The translations under genes were made by a program, and so were the position numbers. Below, piece after piece: positions 9,241 through 17,529 of a DNA stretch of 64,000 bases; position 1 is the first letter of the stretch, and each line of letters opens with the position of its first letter. The notes below the pieces were generated by a model. It searched no databases. It worked only from the letters and a program-made list of their open reading frames with translations, and was not told the origin of the DNA. This DNA comes from Sphingopyxis sp. H050 (GTDB taxonomy: Bacteria; Pseudomonadota; Alphaproteobacteria; Sphingomonadales; Sphingomonadaceae). The stretch spans positions 434,001 through 498,000 of the forward strand of contig NZ_LNRZ01000002.1 of NCBI RefSeq assembly GCF_001468265.1, in the 5' to 3' direction.

Positions 9241-10088
9241 GCTGGCTCGACCGCGTTCGCAACGCCATTCCGTTCACGGCCAAACGCGATACCGCCGACA
9301 ATCTTTGGCACAAATGCCGCCAGTGCCAGCAGATGGTGTTCGTCAAGGAATGGGAAGACAATCTGAACGTCTGCCCGCGCTGCGATCATCACGACCGCAT
9401 CGGCGCCAAACAGCGTTTTGCGCAGCTGTTCGACGGTGGCATTCACGAGATGATCGCGGCGCCCGCGGCGCCCGAGGATCCGCTGAAGTTCCGCGACACC
9501 AAGAAATATGTCGACCGCATCAAGGCGGCGCGCGCCCAGACCGGCGACCGCGACGCCTATCAGAACGCGTTCGGCCGCATTTCGGGCAAGGGTGCGGTGA
9601 TCGGCGTGCAGGATTTCGCTTTCATGGGCGGGTCGATGGGCGTCGCGGTCGGTGAAGCCTTTGTCGCGGGGGTCGAGGATGCCATCCGCCGCGGCGTCCC
9701 TTACATTGCGATCACCGCCGCGGGCGGCGCGCGCATGCAGGAAGGTACGCTGTCGCTGATGCAGATGCCGCGCGCGACCGTCGCACTGGCACGCCTCCGC
9801 CGCGCCGGACTGCCCTATATCGTGCTGCTGACCGATCCGACGACGGGCGGCGTTACCGCCAGCTACGCGATGCTCGGCGACGTTCAGATCAGCGAGCCCA
9901 AGGCGCTGATCGGCTTCGCGGGCCAGCGCGTGATCGAGAATACGATCCGTGAAAAGCTGCCCGAGGGCTTCCAGCGTGCCGAGTATCTGCTCGATCACGG
10001 GATGATCGACATGGTTGTGCACCGCAAGGACCTGCCCGAGACGCTGGGACGGCTGATCGGTTATCTGGCGCCGGAGAAGGCAGCGTAG
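9237..10088 (+). CDS. accD: acetyl-CoA carboxylase carboxyltransferase subunit beta
   Basis: 283 residues. With AccA it transfers the carboxyl group from biotin-BCCP to acetyl-CoA to make malonyl-CoA, the first step of fatty acid synthesis. The N-terminal zinc ribbon is formed by Cys27, Cys30, Cys46 and Cys49. The carboxyltransferase core follows, with [12 protein letters not shown] and the oxyanion-type [10 protein letters not shown]. It overlaps trpA by 4 nt. The trpA-accD-folC order is common in alphaproteobacteria. Confidence 0.97.
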   Translation: MSWLDRVRNAIPFTAKRDTADNLWHKCRQCQQMVFVKEWEDNLNVCPRCDHHDRIGAKQRFAQLFDGGIHEMIAAPAAPEDPLKFRDTKKYVDRIKAARAQTGDRDAYQNAFGRISGKGAVIGVQDFAFMGGSMGVAVGEAFVAGVEDAIRRGVPYIAITAAGGARMQEGTLSLMQMPRATVALARLRRAGLPYIVLLTDPTTGGVTASYAMLGDVQISEPKALIGFAGQRVIENTIREKLPEGFQRAEYLLDHGMIDMVVHRKDLPETLGRLIGYLAPEKAA

Positions 10089-10110
10089 CTTTCGACGCTA
10101 TCCCTTCGTC

Positions 10111-10200
10111 CCGTTCGTGGCTGAACTTGTCGAAGCACCGACCTTTTCCTCCAGGTCGTTGAAGGAAGGAACGGCCCTTCGACAAGCTCAGGGCGAACGG
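10111..10200. repeat. palindromic repeat with CCGTTCG/CGAACGG ends
   Basis: 90-bp element between accD and folC. It begins CCGTTCG and ends CGAACGG. Just inside are CTGAACTTGTCGAAG and its near complement CTTCGACAAGCTCAG. It shares the terminal heptamer with the CCGTTCGTGTCGAGCG elements at 36370, 47611 and 52596, but the interior differs, so it looks like a sister family. Confidence 0.8.
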
Positions 10201-10216
10201 TTTTGAGAACAGCCCG

Positions 10217-11557
10217 ATGCCCGACCACGCCCACTCCTCCGACCCTGCGGTGCAAGCGCAGCTCGATCGCCTCGCCGCGCTGTCGCCGGGGCGCGACATC
10301 TTGGGGCTCGAGCGGATTGCGGAGCTTTGCAACCGGCTCGGCAATCCGCAGAACCGCCTGCCGCGAACCTTTCATGTCGCGGGGACCAACGGCAAGGGGT
10401 CGACCTGCGCCTATCTACGCGCGATTCTGGAAGCCAGCGGGCGCCGGGTCCATGCCTATACCAGCCCGCATCTGGTGCGTTTCAATGAACGCATCCGCCT
10501 CGCGGGAACGCTCATCGACGATGCGCTGCTGGCGGCATTGCTCAAAGAAGTGCTCGACCGAGCCGAGGGTCTGCAGGCCAGTTTTTTCGAGGTGACGACG
10601 GCCGCCGCGTTCCTCGCCTTCGCCCGAACGCTAGCCGACGATTGCATCATCGAGGTCGGCCTTGGCGGACGGCTCGACGCGACCAATATTATATCGCCAC
10701 CGGCCGTTTGCGGCATCGCGTCGCTGGGCATCGATCACGAAGCCTTTTTGCTCGCCCCCGAGCCGGGAGCGCCCGCAGACCCGGCGACGCGCATAGCGTG
10801 GGAAAAGGCGGGCATCATCAAGCCGGGGACGCGGCTTGCCTGTCTCGATTACCCGCTGCCGTTGGCGAACATCATTGGCAAGACCGCCGCGGCGGCCGAT
10901 GTCATGCCCTTCGCCGAAAACGACGCCTGGGCCGTCGTCCCCGACGGCGAGCAATTCTTCTGGCGGTCGAAATTCGGCTCGATCGTCCATCCGCTGCACA
11001 GCAGCATGCCCGGCGCGCACCAGCGGCGCAACGCCGGCCTCGCGATCGCGATGCTCCGGTTGGCCGACGGCCCCCGGCCGAGCGACGACGCGATCGCGCG
11101 CGGCGTGGCGAGCGCCTTTTGGCCGGGACGGATGCAGCGGCTCGGCCCTGGGCCGTTGACCGCGCTGCTGCCCGCCGGCGCCGACCTGTGGCTCGATGGA
11201 GGCCATAACCCCGATGCGGGAGCGGCGCTGGCCCGCGCGCTCGACGACCGGGCGCCGCTGCACATCGTCTGCGGCCTGCTTGCCAACAAGGATGCGATGG
11301 GCTTCCTTCGCCCTTTCGCGAGCAGGATCGCGTCGTTCCAGGCGGTGCCGATTCCCGGCCACGAGCATCACGATCCCAACGCGCTCTGCCGTCGGGTGCA
11401 ATCGGACCTCGGCATAGCGGATGCTCAGCCCTGCGGTGACGTCACCGCCGCGCTCCGCCATATCGCAGACCTATGCGGCGATGGCGACGTTCTGATCTGC
11501 GGCTCGCTCTATCTCGCCGGCATCGTACTCGATCTCAACGGCGAGCATCCCGTCTAA
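10217..11557 (+). CDS. folC: bifunctional dihydrofolate/folylpolyglutamate synthase
   Basis: 446 residues. It ligates glutamate to dihydropteroate and to folates in an ATP-dependent reaction. The Mur-ligase-type P-loop is GTNGKGS at 56-62. EVGLGGRLDATN and the IDHEAFL region follow, and the C-terminal glutamate-binding domain begins around LWLDGGHNPDA. The ATG at 10217 has only a weak ribosome binding site (GAGAAC). It ends in a 4-bp tail-to-tail overlap with the AmpG-like gene. Confidence 0.95.
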   Translation: MPDHAHSSDPAVQAQLDRLAALSPGRDILGLERIAELCNRLGNPQNRLPRTFHVAGTNGKGSTCAYLRAILEASGRRVHAYTSPHLVRFNERIRLAGTLIDDALLAALLKEVLDRAEGLQASFFEVTTAAAFLAFARTLADDCIIEVGLGGRLDATNIISPPAVCGIASLGIDHEAFLLAPEPGAPADPATRIAWEKAGIIKPGTRLACLDYPLPLANIIGKTAAAADVMPFAENDAWAVVPDGEQFFWRSKFGSIVHPLHSSMPGAHQRRNAGLAIAMLRLADGPRPSDDAIARGVASAFWPGRMQRLGPGPLTALLPAGADLWLDGGHNPDAGAALARALDDRAPLHIVCGLLANKDAMGFLRPFASRIASFQAVPIPGHEHHDPNALCRRVQSDLGIADAQPCGDVTAALRHIADLCGDGDVLICGSLYLAGIVLDLNGEHPV

Positions 11558-13113
11558 GCTGCCGCTGGGGCCGCCTTGCCCTTCCACGCCAGCAACGCGC
11601 CGGCGACGAAGACGGCAATCGAGATGGCGAGGATATGGTTGGCAAGCTCGAGCGGCTGCCAGAGCAATATTCCGACGAGCCCGATTACGACCAGAACAAA
11701 CCCCGCGATACGTATTGCTCCGACGGGTTGTTTGAGCTGCTGCTCGTCGACCGCCTCGGTCTGGCGAATGCTCTGGACGACATAGCCCTTGCTCCAGAGC
11801 AGCCAGAGCAAGATCATGCCCGGGATCGCCGCGACGACGGTAAAGCCCCAAAAGCCGACCCAGCCGATCTTGTCGGCAACGATGCCGGCGGGGCCGGCCA
11901 TGAAGGTGCGGCCGACACCGGCAAAGGACGACAACAAAGCGAACTGCGTGGCGGTGTAGGCGATGCTCGACAGGCCGGAGAGATAGGTTGTGAACACCGT
12001 CAAACCGATGCCGCTCGTCACATTTTCGGTCACGATCGCCGCAACGAGCATCCAGTAGTTGTTGCCGGTTGCCGCCAGGATCATGAACATGACGTTGGAG
12101 AACATCATCAAAAGTCCCGATATCAGCAACGCGCGGCCCATGCCGAGCCACAGAATGAAGGGCGCCCCCATCGCCGATCCGACAATCAGCGCGCCGAAAC
12201 CCCAGATCTTGCTGGCGGAAACATAATCGAGATCGGCAAATCCCATATCGACGATCATCGGGCTCAGCATCGCCTGGCCCATGGCGTCACCTACCTTGTA
12301 AACGAGGACGAACCCGAGGATCAGGAAAGCGCCGTGCCGGGTCAGGAACTCGCGGAACGGGTTGACCACCGCCTCGGTGAGCCACTGGGCGGGCTTCATG
12401 CCGCTGGCATGCTCGAACCGGTCGACGAATTTGCCCGGCCCCACCCACAGCGCGCCGATGATCGCGGGTATGATGCAAAAGCCGGTCAGGCCATAGGCGG
12501 TCGCCCAGCCAAGTCCCAGCCCTTCGTTCGATGCGAAATAGATGGTCCCCGCGCCCGCGATCAGATTGCCGGTGCGATAGCCGAACTGGTTCGCCGCCGT
12601 GCCGTGTGCGAACTCATCCTCTTCAAGAATTTCGATGCGATAGGCGTCGATGACGATGTCCTGCGTTGCCGACAGGAACGCCGTGATCAACGCCCAGACC
12701 GCGAACAAGCCAAGGTCGCCGGGCTTCGGATCGCTGGCGCCGAGCTGCCACACCGAGACGAACAACAGCGCCTGAATCAGGAACAGCCAGCCGCGCCGCT
12801 GCCCGAAGGTGCTGGTCAGAAACGGCAATGGCAGCTTGTCGACCAGCGGCGCCCACAGGAATTTGAGCGTGTAGGGAATGCCAAGCGCCACTGCGAAACC
12901 GATCGTCGCGGTGTCGATCCCGACCTTTGCGAGCCAGAAGGTCATCGTCGCGATGAGCAAGGTTAGCGGAAAGCCGCTCGATATCCCGAGCAGAAAAGCG
13001 ACGAGCGGGTTCTTGCGCAGATACGGGCGCAACGCCGGAATCGAAAATGCGCCGATCACCAGACCGCCCAAAACGGCCACGAAAATGATGAAACGGATTA
13101 GGTCAACTGACAT
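11554..13113 (-). CDS. AmpG-like muropeptide permease (MFS)
   Basis: 519 residues with about 13-14 hydrophobic helices. The AmpG/PAT-family hallmarks are FLLGISSGFPLTLL (40-53) and SATQDIVIDAYR (148-159). AmpG imports anhydromuropeptides for cell-wall recycling and for AmpR-type beta-lactamase signalling. No ampC, ampR or ampD gene is nearby, so recycling is the safer inference. GGGGAG precedes the ATG. The C-terminal six-helix half carries several long loops, as in other alphaproteobacterial AmpG homologues. Confidence 0.85.
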   Translation of the reverse strand: MSVDLIRFIIFVAVLGGLVIGAFSIPALRPYLRKNPLVAFLLGISSGFPLTLLIATMTFWLAKVGIDTATIGFAVALGIPYTLKFLWAPLVDKLPLPFLTSTFGQRRGWLFLIQALLFVSVWQLGASDPKPGDLGLFAVWALITAFLSATQDIVIDAYRIEILEEDEFAHGTAANQFGYRTGNLIAGAGTIYFASNEGLGLGWATAYGLTGFCIIPAIIGALWVGPGKFVDRFEHASGMKPAQWLTEAVVNPFREFLTRHGAFLILGFVLVYKVGDAMGQAMLSPMIVDMGFADLDYVSASKIWGFGALIVGSAMGAPFILWLGMGRALLISGLLMMFSNVMFMILAATGNNYWMLVAAIVTENVTSGIGLTVFTTYLSGLSSIAYTATQFALLSSFAGVGRTFMAGPAGIVADKIGWVGFWGFTVVAAIPGMILLWLLWSKGYVVQSIRQTEAVDEQQLKQPVGAIRIAGFVLVVIGLVGILLWQPLELANHILAISIAVFVAGALLAWKGKAAPAAA

Positions 13114-13234
13114 GCGTCGCTCCCCGCAGAGCCGCTTGTTGCGGATGCTGTTGTTCTGGACGACCGGCCTAATGGCTCGGCGTCAAATTGGAAGCGGGAT
13201 TGTATCGGACGGCCGAATAGGCCGACGAGCGCGC

Positions 13235-13672
13235 TCAGGCCGCCTCGGGCCGCCAGAAAGTGGTGAGCCCGCTGACCTTGCGCGGTGTCTGGTTCTTGCA
13301 AGCCATCATTTCGAGCGCCTTCAGCGCCGAGACGAGCGCCGCCGGGTTGTGCGGCTTGCCGAGGCAGGCAATCGCAATGTCGGCCGCGTCGGCGGGGCAC
13401 TGCCCGGTGACGAGCAGGACGACGATCCCGCGGTCGCGAGCAATCCGGGCGACTTCGCGGCCCGTCATGTTGCCGGCAAGGCCCAGGTCCAGAACCAGCG
13501 CATCGATCTGTTCCGAGGCGATGACGGCGACGGCCGCCTCGCCCGAATCGACCGTCGCGACGATGTCATAGCCGCTGTGCTTCAGCGTATGTTCGTTGTC
13601 GAACGCCGTCAGCGGGTCATCCTCGATAACCAGCAGGCGCTTGATGCACGAAGGGCGGGACGCGAAGAGCAT
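13235..13672 (-). CDS. single-domain response regulator
   Basis: 145 residues, a CheY-like receiver with no output domain. The acidic pocket is Glu17-Asp18-Asp19, the phospho-acceptor is Asp62 (LVLDLGLAG), the switch Thr is at 89 (LLVTG) and the conserved Lys is 106 (GKP). The ATG at 13672 follows AAAGGGAG at good spacing; an ATG at 13696 would add eight residues and also has GGAG upstream. An EcfG-type promoter lies about 130 nt upstream. Single-domain regulators take part in the alphaproteobacterial general stress response, but this one does not show the full FATGUY motif (VTGQ instead), so the link is inference. Confidence 0.83.
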   Translation of the reverse strand: MLFASRPSCIKRLLVIEDDPLTAFDNEHTLKHSGYDIVATVDSGEAAVAVIASEQIDALVLDLGLAGNMTGREVARIARDRGIVVLLVTGQCPADAADIAIACLGKPHNPAALVSALKALEMMACKNQTPRKVSGLTTFWRPEAA

Positions 13673-13800
13673 GGATACTCCCTTTAAAGTCGCCATGACT
13701 CGCTCCGCGCCTTCCTGCAATATCCTTCGTCCTTGCCATCGACGAACCGACACGTTTCCGGCTATGAGCGTGATCACAACGCAACACTTTTGTCTCCCAA

Positions 13801-13826
13801 AACGACAAGAAAGCCACATCCGTTCC
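13801..13826 (-). promoter_or_regulatory. EcfG-type stress promoter (GGAAC-N17-CGTT)
   Basis: On the minus strand GGAAC (13822-13826) and CGTT (13801-13804) are separated by exactly 17 bases. This matches the alphaproteobacterial general stress sigma factor EcfG consensus (GGAAC-N16/17-CGTT). It points at the response regulator, leaving a leader of about 120 nt, and abuts the start codon of the divergent rluB-like gene. Confidence 0.55.
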
Positions 13827-13827
13827 C

Positions 13828-14673
13828 ATGACGACGCGCCGTCCGCCCCGCCCCACGCCTCGCTCCGGCGCCAAACCCGATGCACCGCGCGGGCGCCGCG
13901 CCGCGCGCGCCGACGTGCCACCGCGCAAATTGAAGGCCGAGCCCGAGCATGAGGACGGGCCGCAGCGTATCGCAAAACTGCTCGCCCGCGCCGGGGTCGG
14001 GTCGAGGCGCGATGTCGAACGGATGATCGAGGAGGGCCGCATCGCGCTCAATGGCGAGGTTCTGTCCCAGCCCGCGCCGCTGCTTACATCGCTCGACGGG
14101 CTGACCGTCGATGGCAATCCCGTGGCCAAGCCGGTGTCGACGCGCCTCTACCGCTTTCACAAGCCCGCGGGTTGTCTGACCGCGGCGCGTGACCCGAAGG
14201 GCCGCAAGACGATCTACGACATCTTGCCGAAGGGCCTGCCGCGGCTGATGCCAGTCGGTCGCCTCGATTATAATACCGAGGGCCTGCTGCTCCTCACCAA
14301 CGACGGCGAATTCAAGCGTCAGCTGGAACTGCCCGCAAGCGGCGTCGAGCGCACCTATCGCGCACGCGCGTTCGGAGACGTCAGCCAGGAGCAGCTTGAG
14401 GAGCTGGTGATGGGGATCGAGATCGACGGCATCCGCTATGGCAAGATCGACGCGAACCTCGAACGCCGCACCGGGCGCAATCAGTGGATCGAGATGACGC
14501 TGACCGAGGGCAAGAATCGCGAAGTCCGCCGCGTGCTCGAACATCTGGGCCTGCAGGTCAGCCGGCTGATCCGCACCCGCTATGGAGAGTTTACACTTGC
14601 CGGGCTCGAAATGGGCGCGGCCGAGGTCGTCCCGCGCGACGAGTTGTTCAAATTCCGCCGGCATCTCGGCTGA
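13828..14673 (+). CDS. rluB: RluB/RsuA-type 23S/16S rRNA pseudouridine synthase
   Basis: 281 residues. A basic disordered N-terminus (1-45) is followed by an S4 RNA-binding domain (about 46-100), then the RsuA/RluB/RluE/RluF catalytic domain with Asp147 in GRLDYNTEGLLLLTNDG. The overall size and the S4 domain favour RluB (23S U2605) over RsuA. The family member is not certain. The stop TGA overlaps the rsmD ATG (TGATG), so the two rRNA-modification genes are coupled. Confidence 0.88.
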   Translation: MTTRRPPRPTPRSGAKPDAPRGRRAARADVPPRKLKAEPEHEDGPQRIAKLLARAGVGSRRDVERMIEEGRIALNGEVLSQPAPLLTSLDGLTVDGNPVAKPVSTRLYRFHKPAGCLTAARDPKGRKTIYDILPKGLPRLMPVGRLDYNTEGLLLLTNDGEFKRQLELPASGVERTYRARAFGDVSQEQLEELVMGIEIDGIRYGKIDANLERRTGRNQWIEMTLTEGKNREVRRVLEHLGLQVSRLIRTRYGEFTLAGLEMGAAEVVPRDELFKFRRHLG

Positions 14674-15215
14674 TGCGAGTCATTGCTGGCGAATGGCGGG
14701 GCCGCAAGCTGCTCGCGCCGAAGAACGACGCGACGCGTCCCACCGCGGACCGGACGCGCGAGACGCTTTTCTCGATGCTCGCGAGCCGGGTAGGCAGCTT
14801 TGAAGGCTTGCATGTCGCCGACCTGTTCGCCGGTTCGGGCGCGCTTGGAATCGAGGCGCTCTCGCGCGGCGCGGCGCATTGCCTGTTCGGCGAGCAGGAT
14901 CGCGAAGCGATCGATGCGCTCCGGAGAAATCTTGCGACGCTTGATGCCACGGAACGGGCAGATGTTCGGGCCGGATCGGTACTGGGCCTTGGTCCCGCGC
15001 GACGCACGTTCGACCTGCTGCTGTTCGACGCGCCCTACAACACCGGCGCGGGCAGCGTTGCGCTCGACAAGCTCAATCGCTTGGGCTGGGTCGGCACCGA
15101 CAGCTGGATTTCGATCGAGACGTCGGAGAAGGAAATCGTCGAAGTCGCGGGCTTTGAGGCTCACGCCGAACGCAAGGTCGGCAAAGCCAAGGTGACGTTG
15201 CTGCGCCCAGCCTAG
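14673..15215 (+). CDS. rsmD: 16S rRNA (guanine966-N2)-methyltransferase
   Basis: 180 residues. It is a Rossmann-fold SAM methyltransferase acting on G966 in the 30S subunit. The N-terminus MRVIAGEWRGRKL and TRPTADRTRETLFSML are RsmD signatures. The SAM motif is DLFAGSGALGIE at 50-61. The catalytic motif reads DAPY at 119-122 instead of the more usual DPPY. A longer open frame to 14484 is inside the upstream gene; the ATG at 14673 overlaps its stop. Confidence 0.94.
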   Translation: MRVIAGEWRGRKLLAPKNDATRPTADRTRETLFSMLASRVGSFEGLHVADLFAGSGALGIEALSRGAAHCLFGEQDREAIDALRRNLATLDATERADVRAGSVLGLGPARRTFDLLLFDAPYNTGAGSVALDKLNRLGWVGTDSWISIETSEKEIVEVAGFEAHAERKVGKAKVTLLRPA

Positions 15216-15230
15216 CTTTCTTTGGGCTAA

Positions 15231-16502
15231 TTATACGCGATTGGGGTGTTGGCGTACCATCAGCAAACCGAGCCAACTAAGGATCCCTGCCAGCGCCAGA
15301 TACAGCCCGACCAACGCCGTCCCGCCGCTGTCGGCGAGCGCCTGCGCGATGATCGGCGCCATCGCACCGCCCAATATGCCGCCCGCATTGAAGGTGACAG
15401 ACGCGCCGGTGTAGCGGACGTGCACGGGGAACAAGCCGGTCAGCCAGCTACCGAGCGGGCCATAGACCAGGCCCATCACGAACAGGGCGGCCGCGAGGCC
15501 GAGGAAGATGAGAAGCCAGCTCCCCGAGGCCAAGGCCGGTCCGAACAGGAAACCGACGAGGATGGTCGCGCCGCAGCCCCAGGTCAGCACGCGATGCGCG
15601 CTCGTTGCGTCGCTAACATAGCCCGCGAATATGATTCCTCCCGCCATGAACAGAATCGCGCCGAGCTGGATGAGCAGGAATTGCTCTTTGGGATAGCCCA
15701 GCGTCGTCGTTCCATGCGCCAGCGCGAAACTGGTTGCGAGGTAGAAGATCGCGAAGCAGGCGACAACCGCGAAGGTGCCCGCCAATGTCGGCAGCAGATG
15801 ATGGCGAAGGAGCTCGCCGAGCGGCACGCCGACCGGCGCTTGCGTCTCCAGCGCTTCCCTGAAATCGGGCGTCTCGCCGATCTTGAGGCGCACCCACAGG
15901 CCCAGGCCGACGAGCAACGCCGAAAACAGGAAGGGGATGCGCCAGCCCCAACTCGCGAAGGCCTGATCGCTGAGCCCAAGCCCGAGCAGCAGGAAAAGCC
16001 CGTTCGCCGCGATGAAGCCAACCGGTGCGCCGAGTTGCGGAAACATGCCGAAGCGCGATTTCCATCCCGGCGGAGCATTTTCGACTGCGAGCAGCGCCGC
16101 CCCGCCCCACTCGCCGCCCAGCCCGAAGCCCTGTCCGAAGCGCAGGATGCAGAGGAGGAGCGGCGCGAGCCAGCCGACCATCGCATAGGTCGGCAGAAAG
16201 GCGATCAGCAGGGTCGATGCCCCCATCAGCATCAGCGAGGCGACGAGCGTCGACTTGCGCCCGATGCGATCACCATAATGGCCGAACACGATCGCCCCGA
16301 CGGGCCGCGCGAAGAAGGCGAGACCGAAGCTCATGAAGCTCAGCATCAGCTGCGCGGACGGCGACTCGGACGGAAAGAAAAGCGGCCCGAACACCAGGGC
16401 TGCAGCGGTGCCGTAGATATAGAAATCGTAGAATTCGACCGCGGTGCCGACGAGGCTCGCGGTCAGGATGCGCCGGTTTGCACGATAGGGTGCCAGATCC
16501 AC
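15231..16502 (-). CDS. MHS-family (metabolite:H+ symporter) MFS transporter
   Basis: 423 residues with 12 predicted helices. The MFS motif A appears as GHYGDRIGRKSTL after helix 2. GTAVEFYDFYIYG in helix 1 is typical of the metabolite:proton symporter family (ProP, ShiA, KgtP relatives). The substrate cannot be told. I chose the GTG at 16502 because GGGGAGGGG lies eight bases upstream; the frame continues open to 16646, but that part does not resemble the family. It is divergent from the DUF2520 gene. Confidence 0.84.
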   Translation of the reverse strand: MDLAPYRANRRILTASLVGTAVEFYDFYIYGTAAALVFGPLFFPSESPSAQLMLSFMSFGLAFFARPVGAIVFGHYGDRIGRKSTLVASLMLMGASTLLIAFLPTYAMVGWLAPLLLCILRFGQGFGLGGEWGGAALLAVENAPPGWKSRFGMFPQLGAPVGFIAANGLFLLLGLGLSDQAFASWGWRIPFLFSALLVGLGLWVRLKIGETPDFREALETQAPVGVPLGELLRHHLLPTLAGTFAVVACFAIFYLATSFALAHGTTTLGYPKEQFLLIQLGAILFMAGGIIFAGYVSDATSAHRVLTWGCGATILVGFLFGPALASGSWLLIFLGLAAALFVMGLVYGPLGSWLTGLFPVHVRYTGASVTFNAGGILGGAMAPIIAQALADSGGTALVGLYLALAGILSWLGLLMVRQHPNRV

Positions 16503-16611
16503 GGACGATGCCCCTCCCCTTGTTTGTCGGCGCGCTTTGAGCGCCTTTGCCACTGCTGTGCAAGACGTATCACATTGGCGAAGAGTCACGGCTCGCGCTA
16601 AGCTCGGGGTG

Positions 16612-17481
16612 ATGGAAGGCATTCGCATACAGCAACTCGGCATCATCGGGGCTGGGCGCGTCGCTCAGGCACTTGCGCTCGGGCTTGCCAGGCATTCGGT
16701 CGAGCCGCCGCTGATGTGGGGGCGGTCGCTCGAGAAGCTGGGCGCGGCGTCCGCCGCGACCGGGAGCGAGGTTGCGGTATCGATCCACCGGATTGCGGTC
16801 GATTGCGATGTCATCGCGATTGCGGTGTCCGACGATGCGATCGCCGGGGTCATCGACGAACTGGCGCCGATGGTAATGGCAGGTGGCGCGCCCTTCGTTT
16901 TTCATGTCAGCGGACGCAGCGGCGCAGCGATTCTCGAACCGCTCCGGTCGCATGGCGCGCTGACGGCGGCGATTCATCCGGCGATGACATTTACGGGACA
17001 TCCCGAGCGCGAAGTGGCGCGAATGACCGAGGCGCGATTTGCGATCACAGGCTCATCAATCGAAGCAACCGCGCAGGCGCGGCGCATCGTCACGATGCTG
17101 GACGGCATGGCGGTCGAAATCGAAGAGGCGCAGCGCACACTTTACCACGCCGCCCTCTGCCACGCATCGAACCACCTTGTGACGCTGCTTGCCGGAGCCT
17201 CGCGCGCGTTGACCCAAGCCGGCGTCAACGATCCGGCAGCATTGATCGCTTCGCTGGTCCGCGCGGCACTGGAAAACAGCCTCGATCGCGGGTTCTATGC
17301 GTTGTCGGGCCCGCTGCTGCGCGGCGATGCGCGGACAGTCGCGAGCCATGTTGCCTCGCTCGCGGCCGACTGCCCCGAGCTACTGCCCGCCTATCGGGCC
17401 ATGGCGCTTGCGACCGTCGACGAGTTGGAGCGCACGGGAGCGTCCATCGACTTCGCGGCGCTCCGCAACGCGCTGGGCTGA
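16612..17481 (+). CDS. Rossmann-like/DUF2520 dehydrogenase-like protein
   Basis: 289 residues. The N-terminal NAD(P)-binding motif is GIIGAGRVAQALA (about 10-22), followed by the acidic strand and AVSDDAIAGVI typical of the F420-reductase/ProC-like fold. The C-terminal half from about 150 is all-helical, with HAALCHASNHLVTLL characteristic of DUF2520. The reaction is unknown; the architecture suggests reduction of a small keto or imino acid. The ATG at 16612 has a weak ribosome binding site, and the frame is open 25 codons upstream. Confidence 0.8.
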   Translation: MEGIRIQQLGIIGAGRVAQALALGLARHSVEPPLMWGRSLEKLGAASAATGSEVAVSIHRIAVDCDVIAIAVSDDAIAGVIDELAPMVMAGGAPFVFHVSGRSGAAILEPLRSHGALTAAIHPAMTFTGHPEREVARMTEARFAITGSSIEATAQARRIVTMLDGMAVEIEEAQRTLYHAALCHASNHLVTLLAGASRALTQAGVNDPAALIASLVRAALENSLDRGFYALSGPLLRGDARTVASHVASLAADCPELLPAYRAMALATVDELERTGASIDFAALRNALG

Positions 17482-17529
17482 GCCTCCCCGCACTGGACAG
17501 CGCCGCCGCTGTTCCCTAATCGTTCGCGC

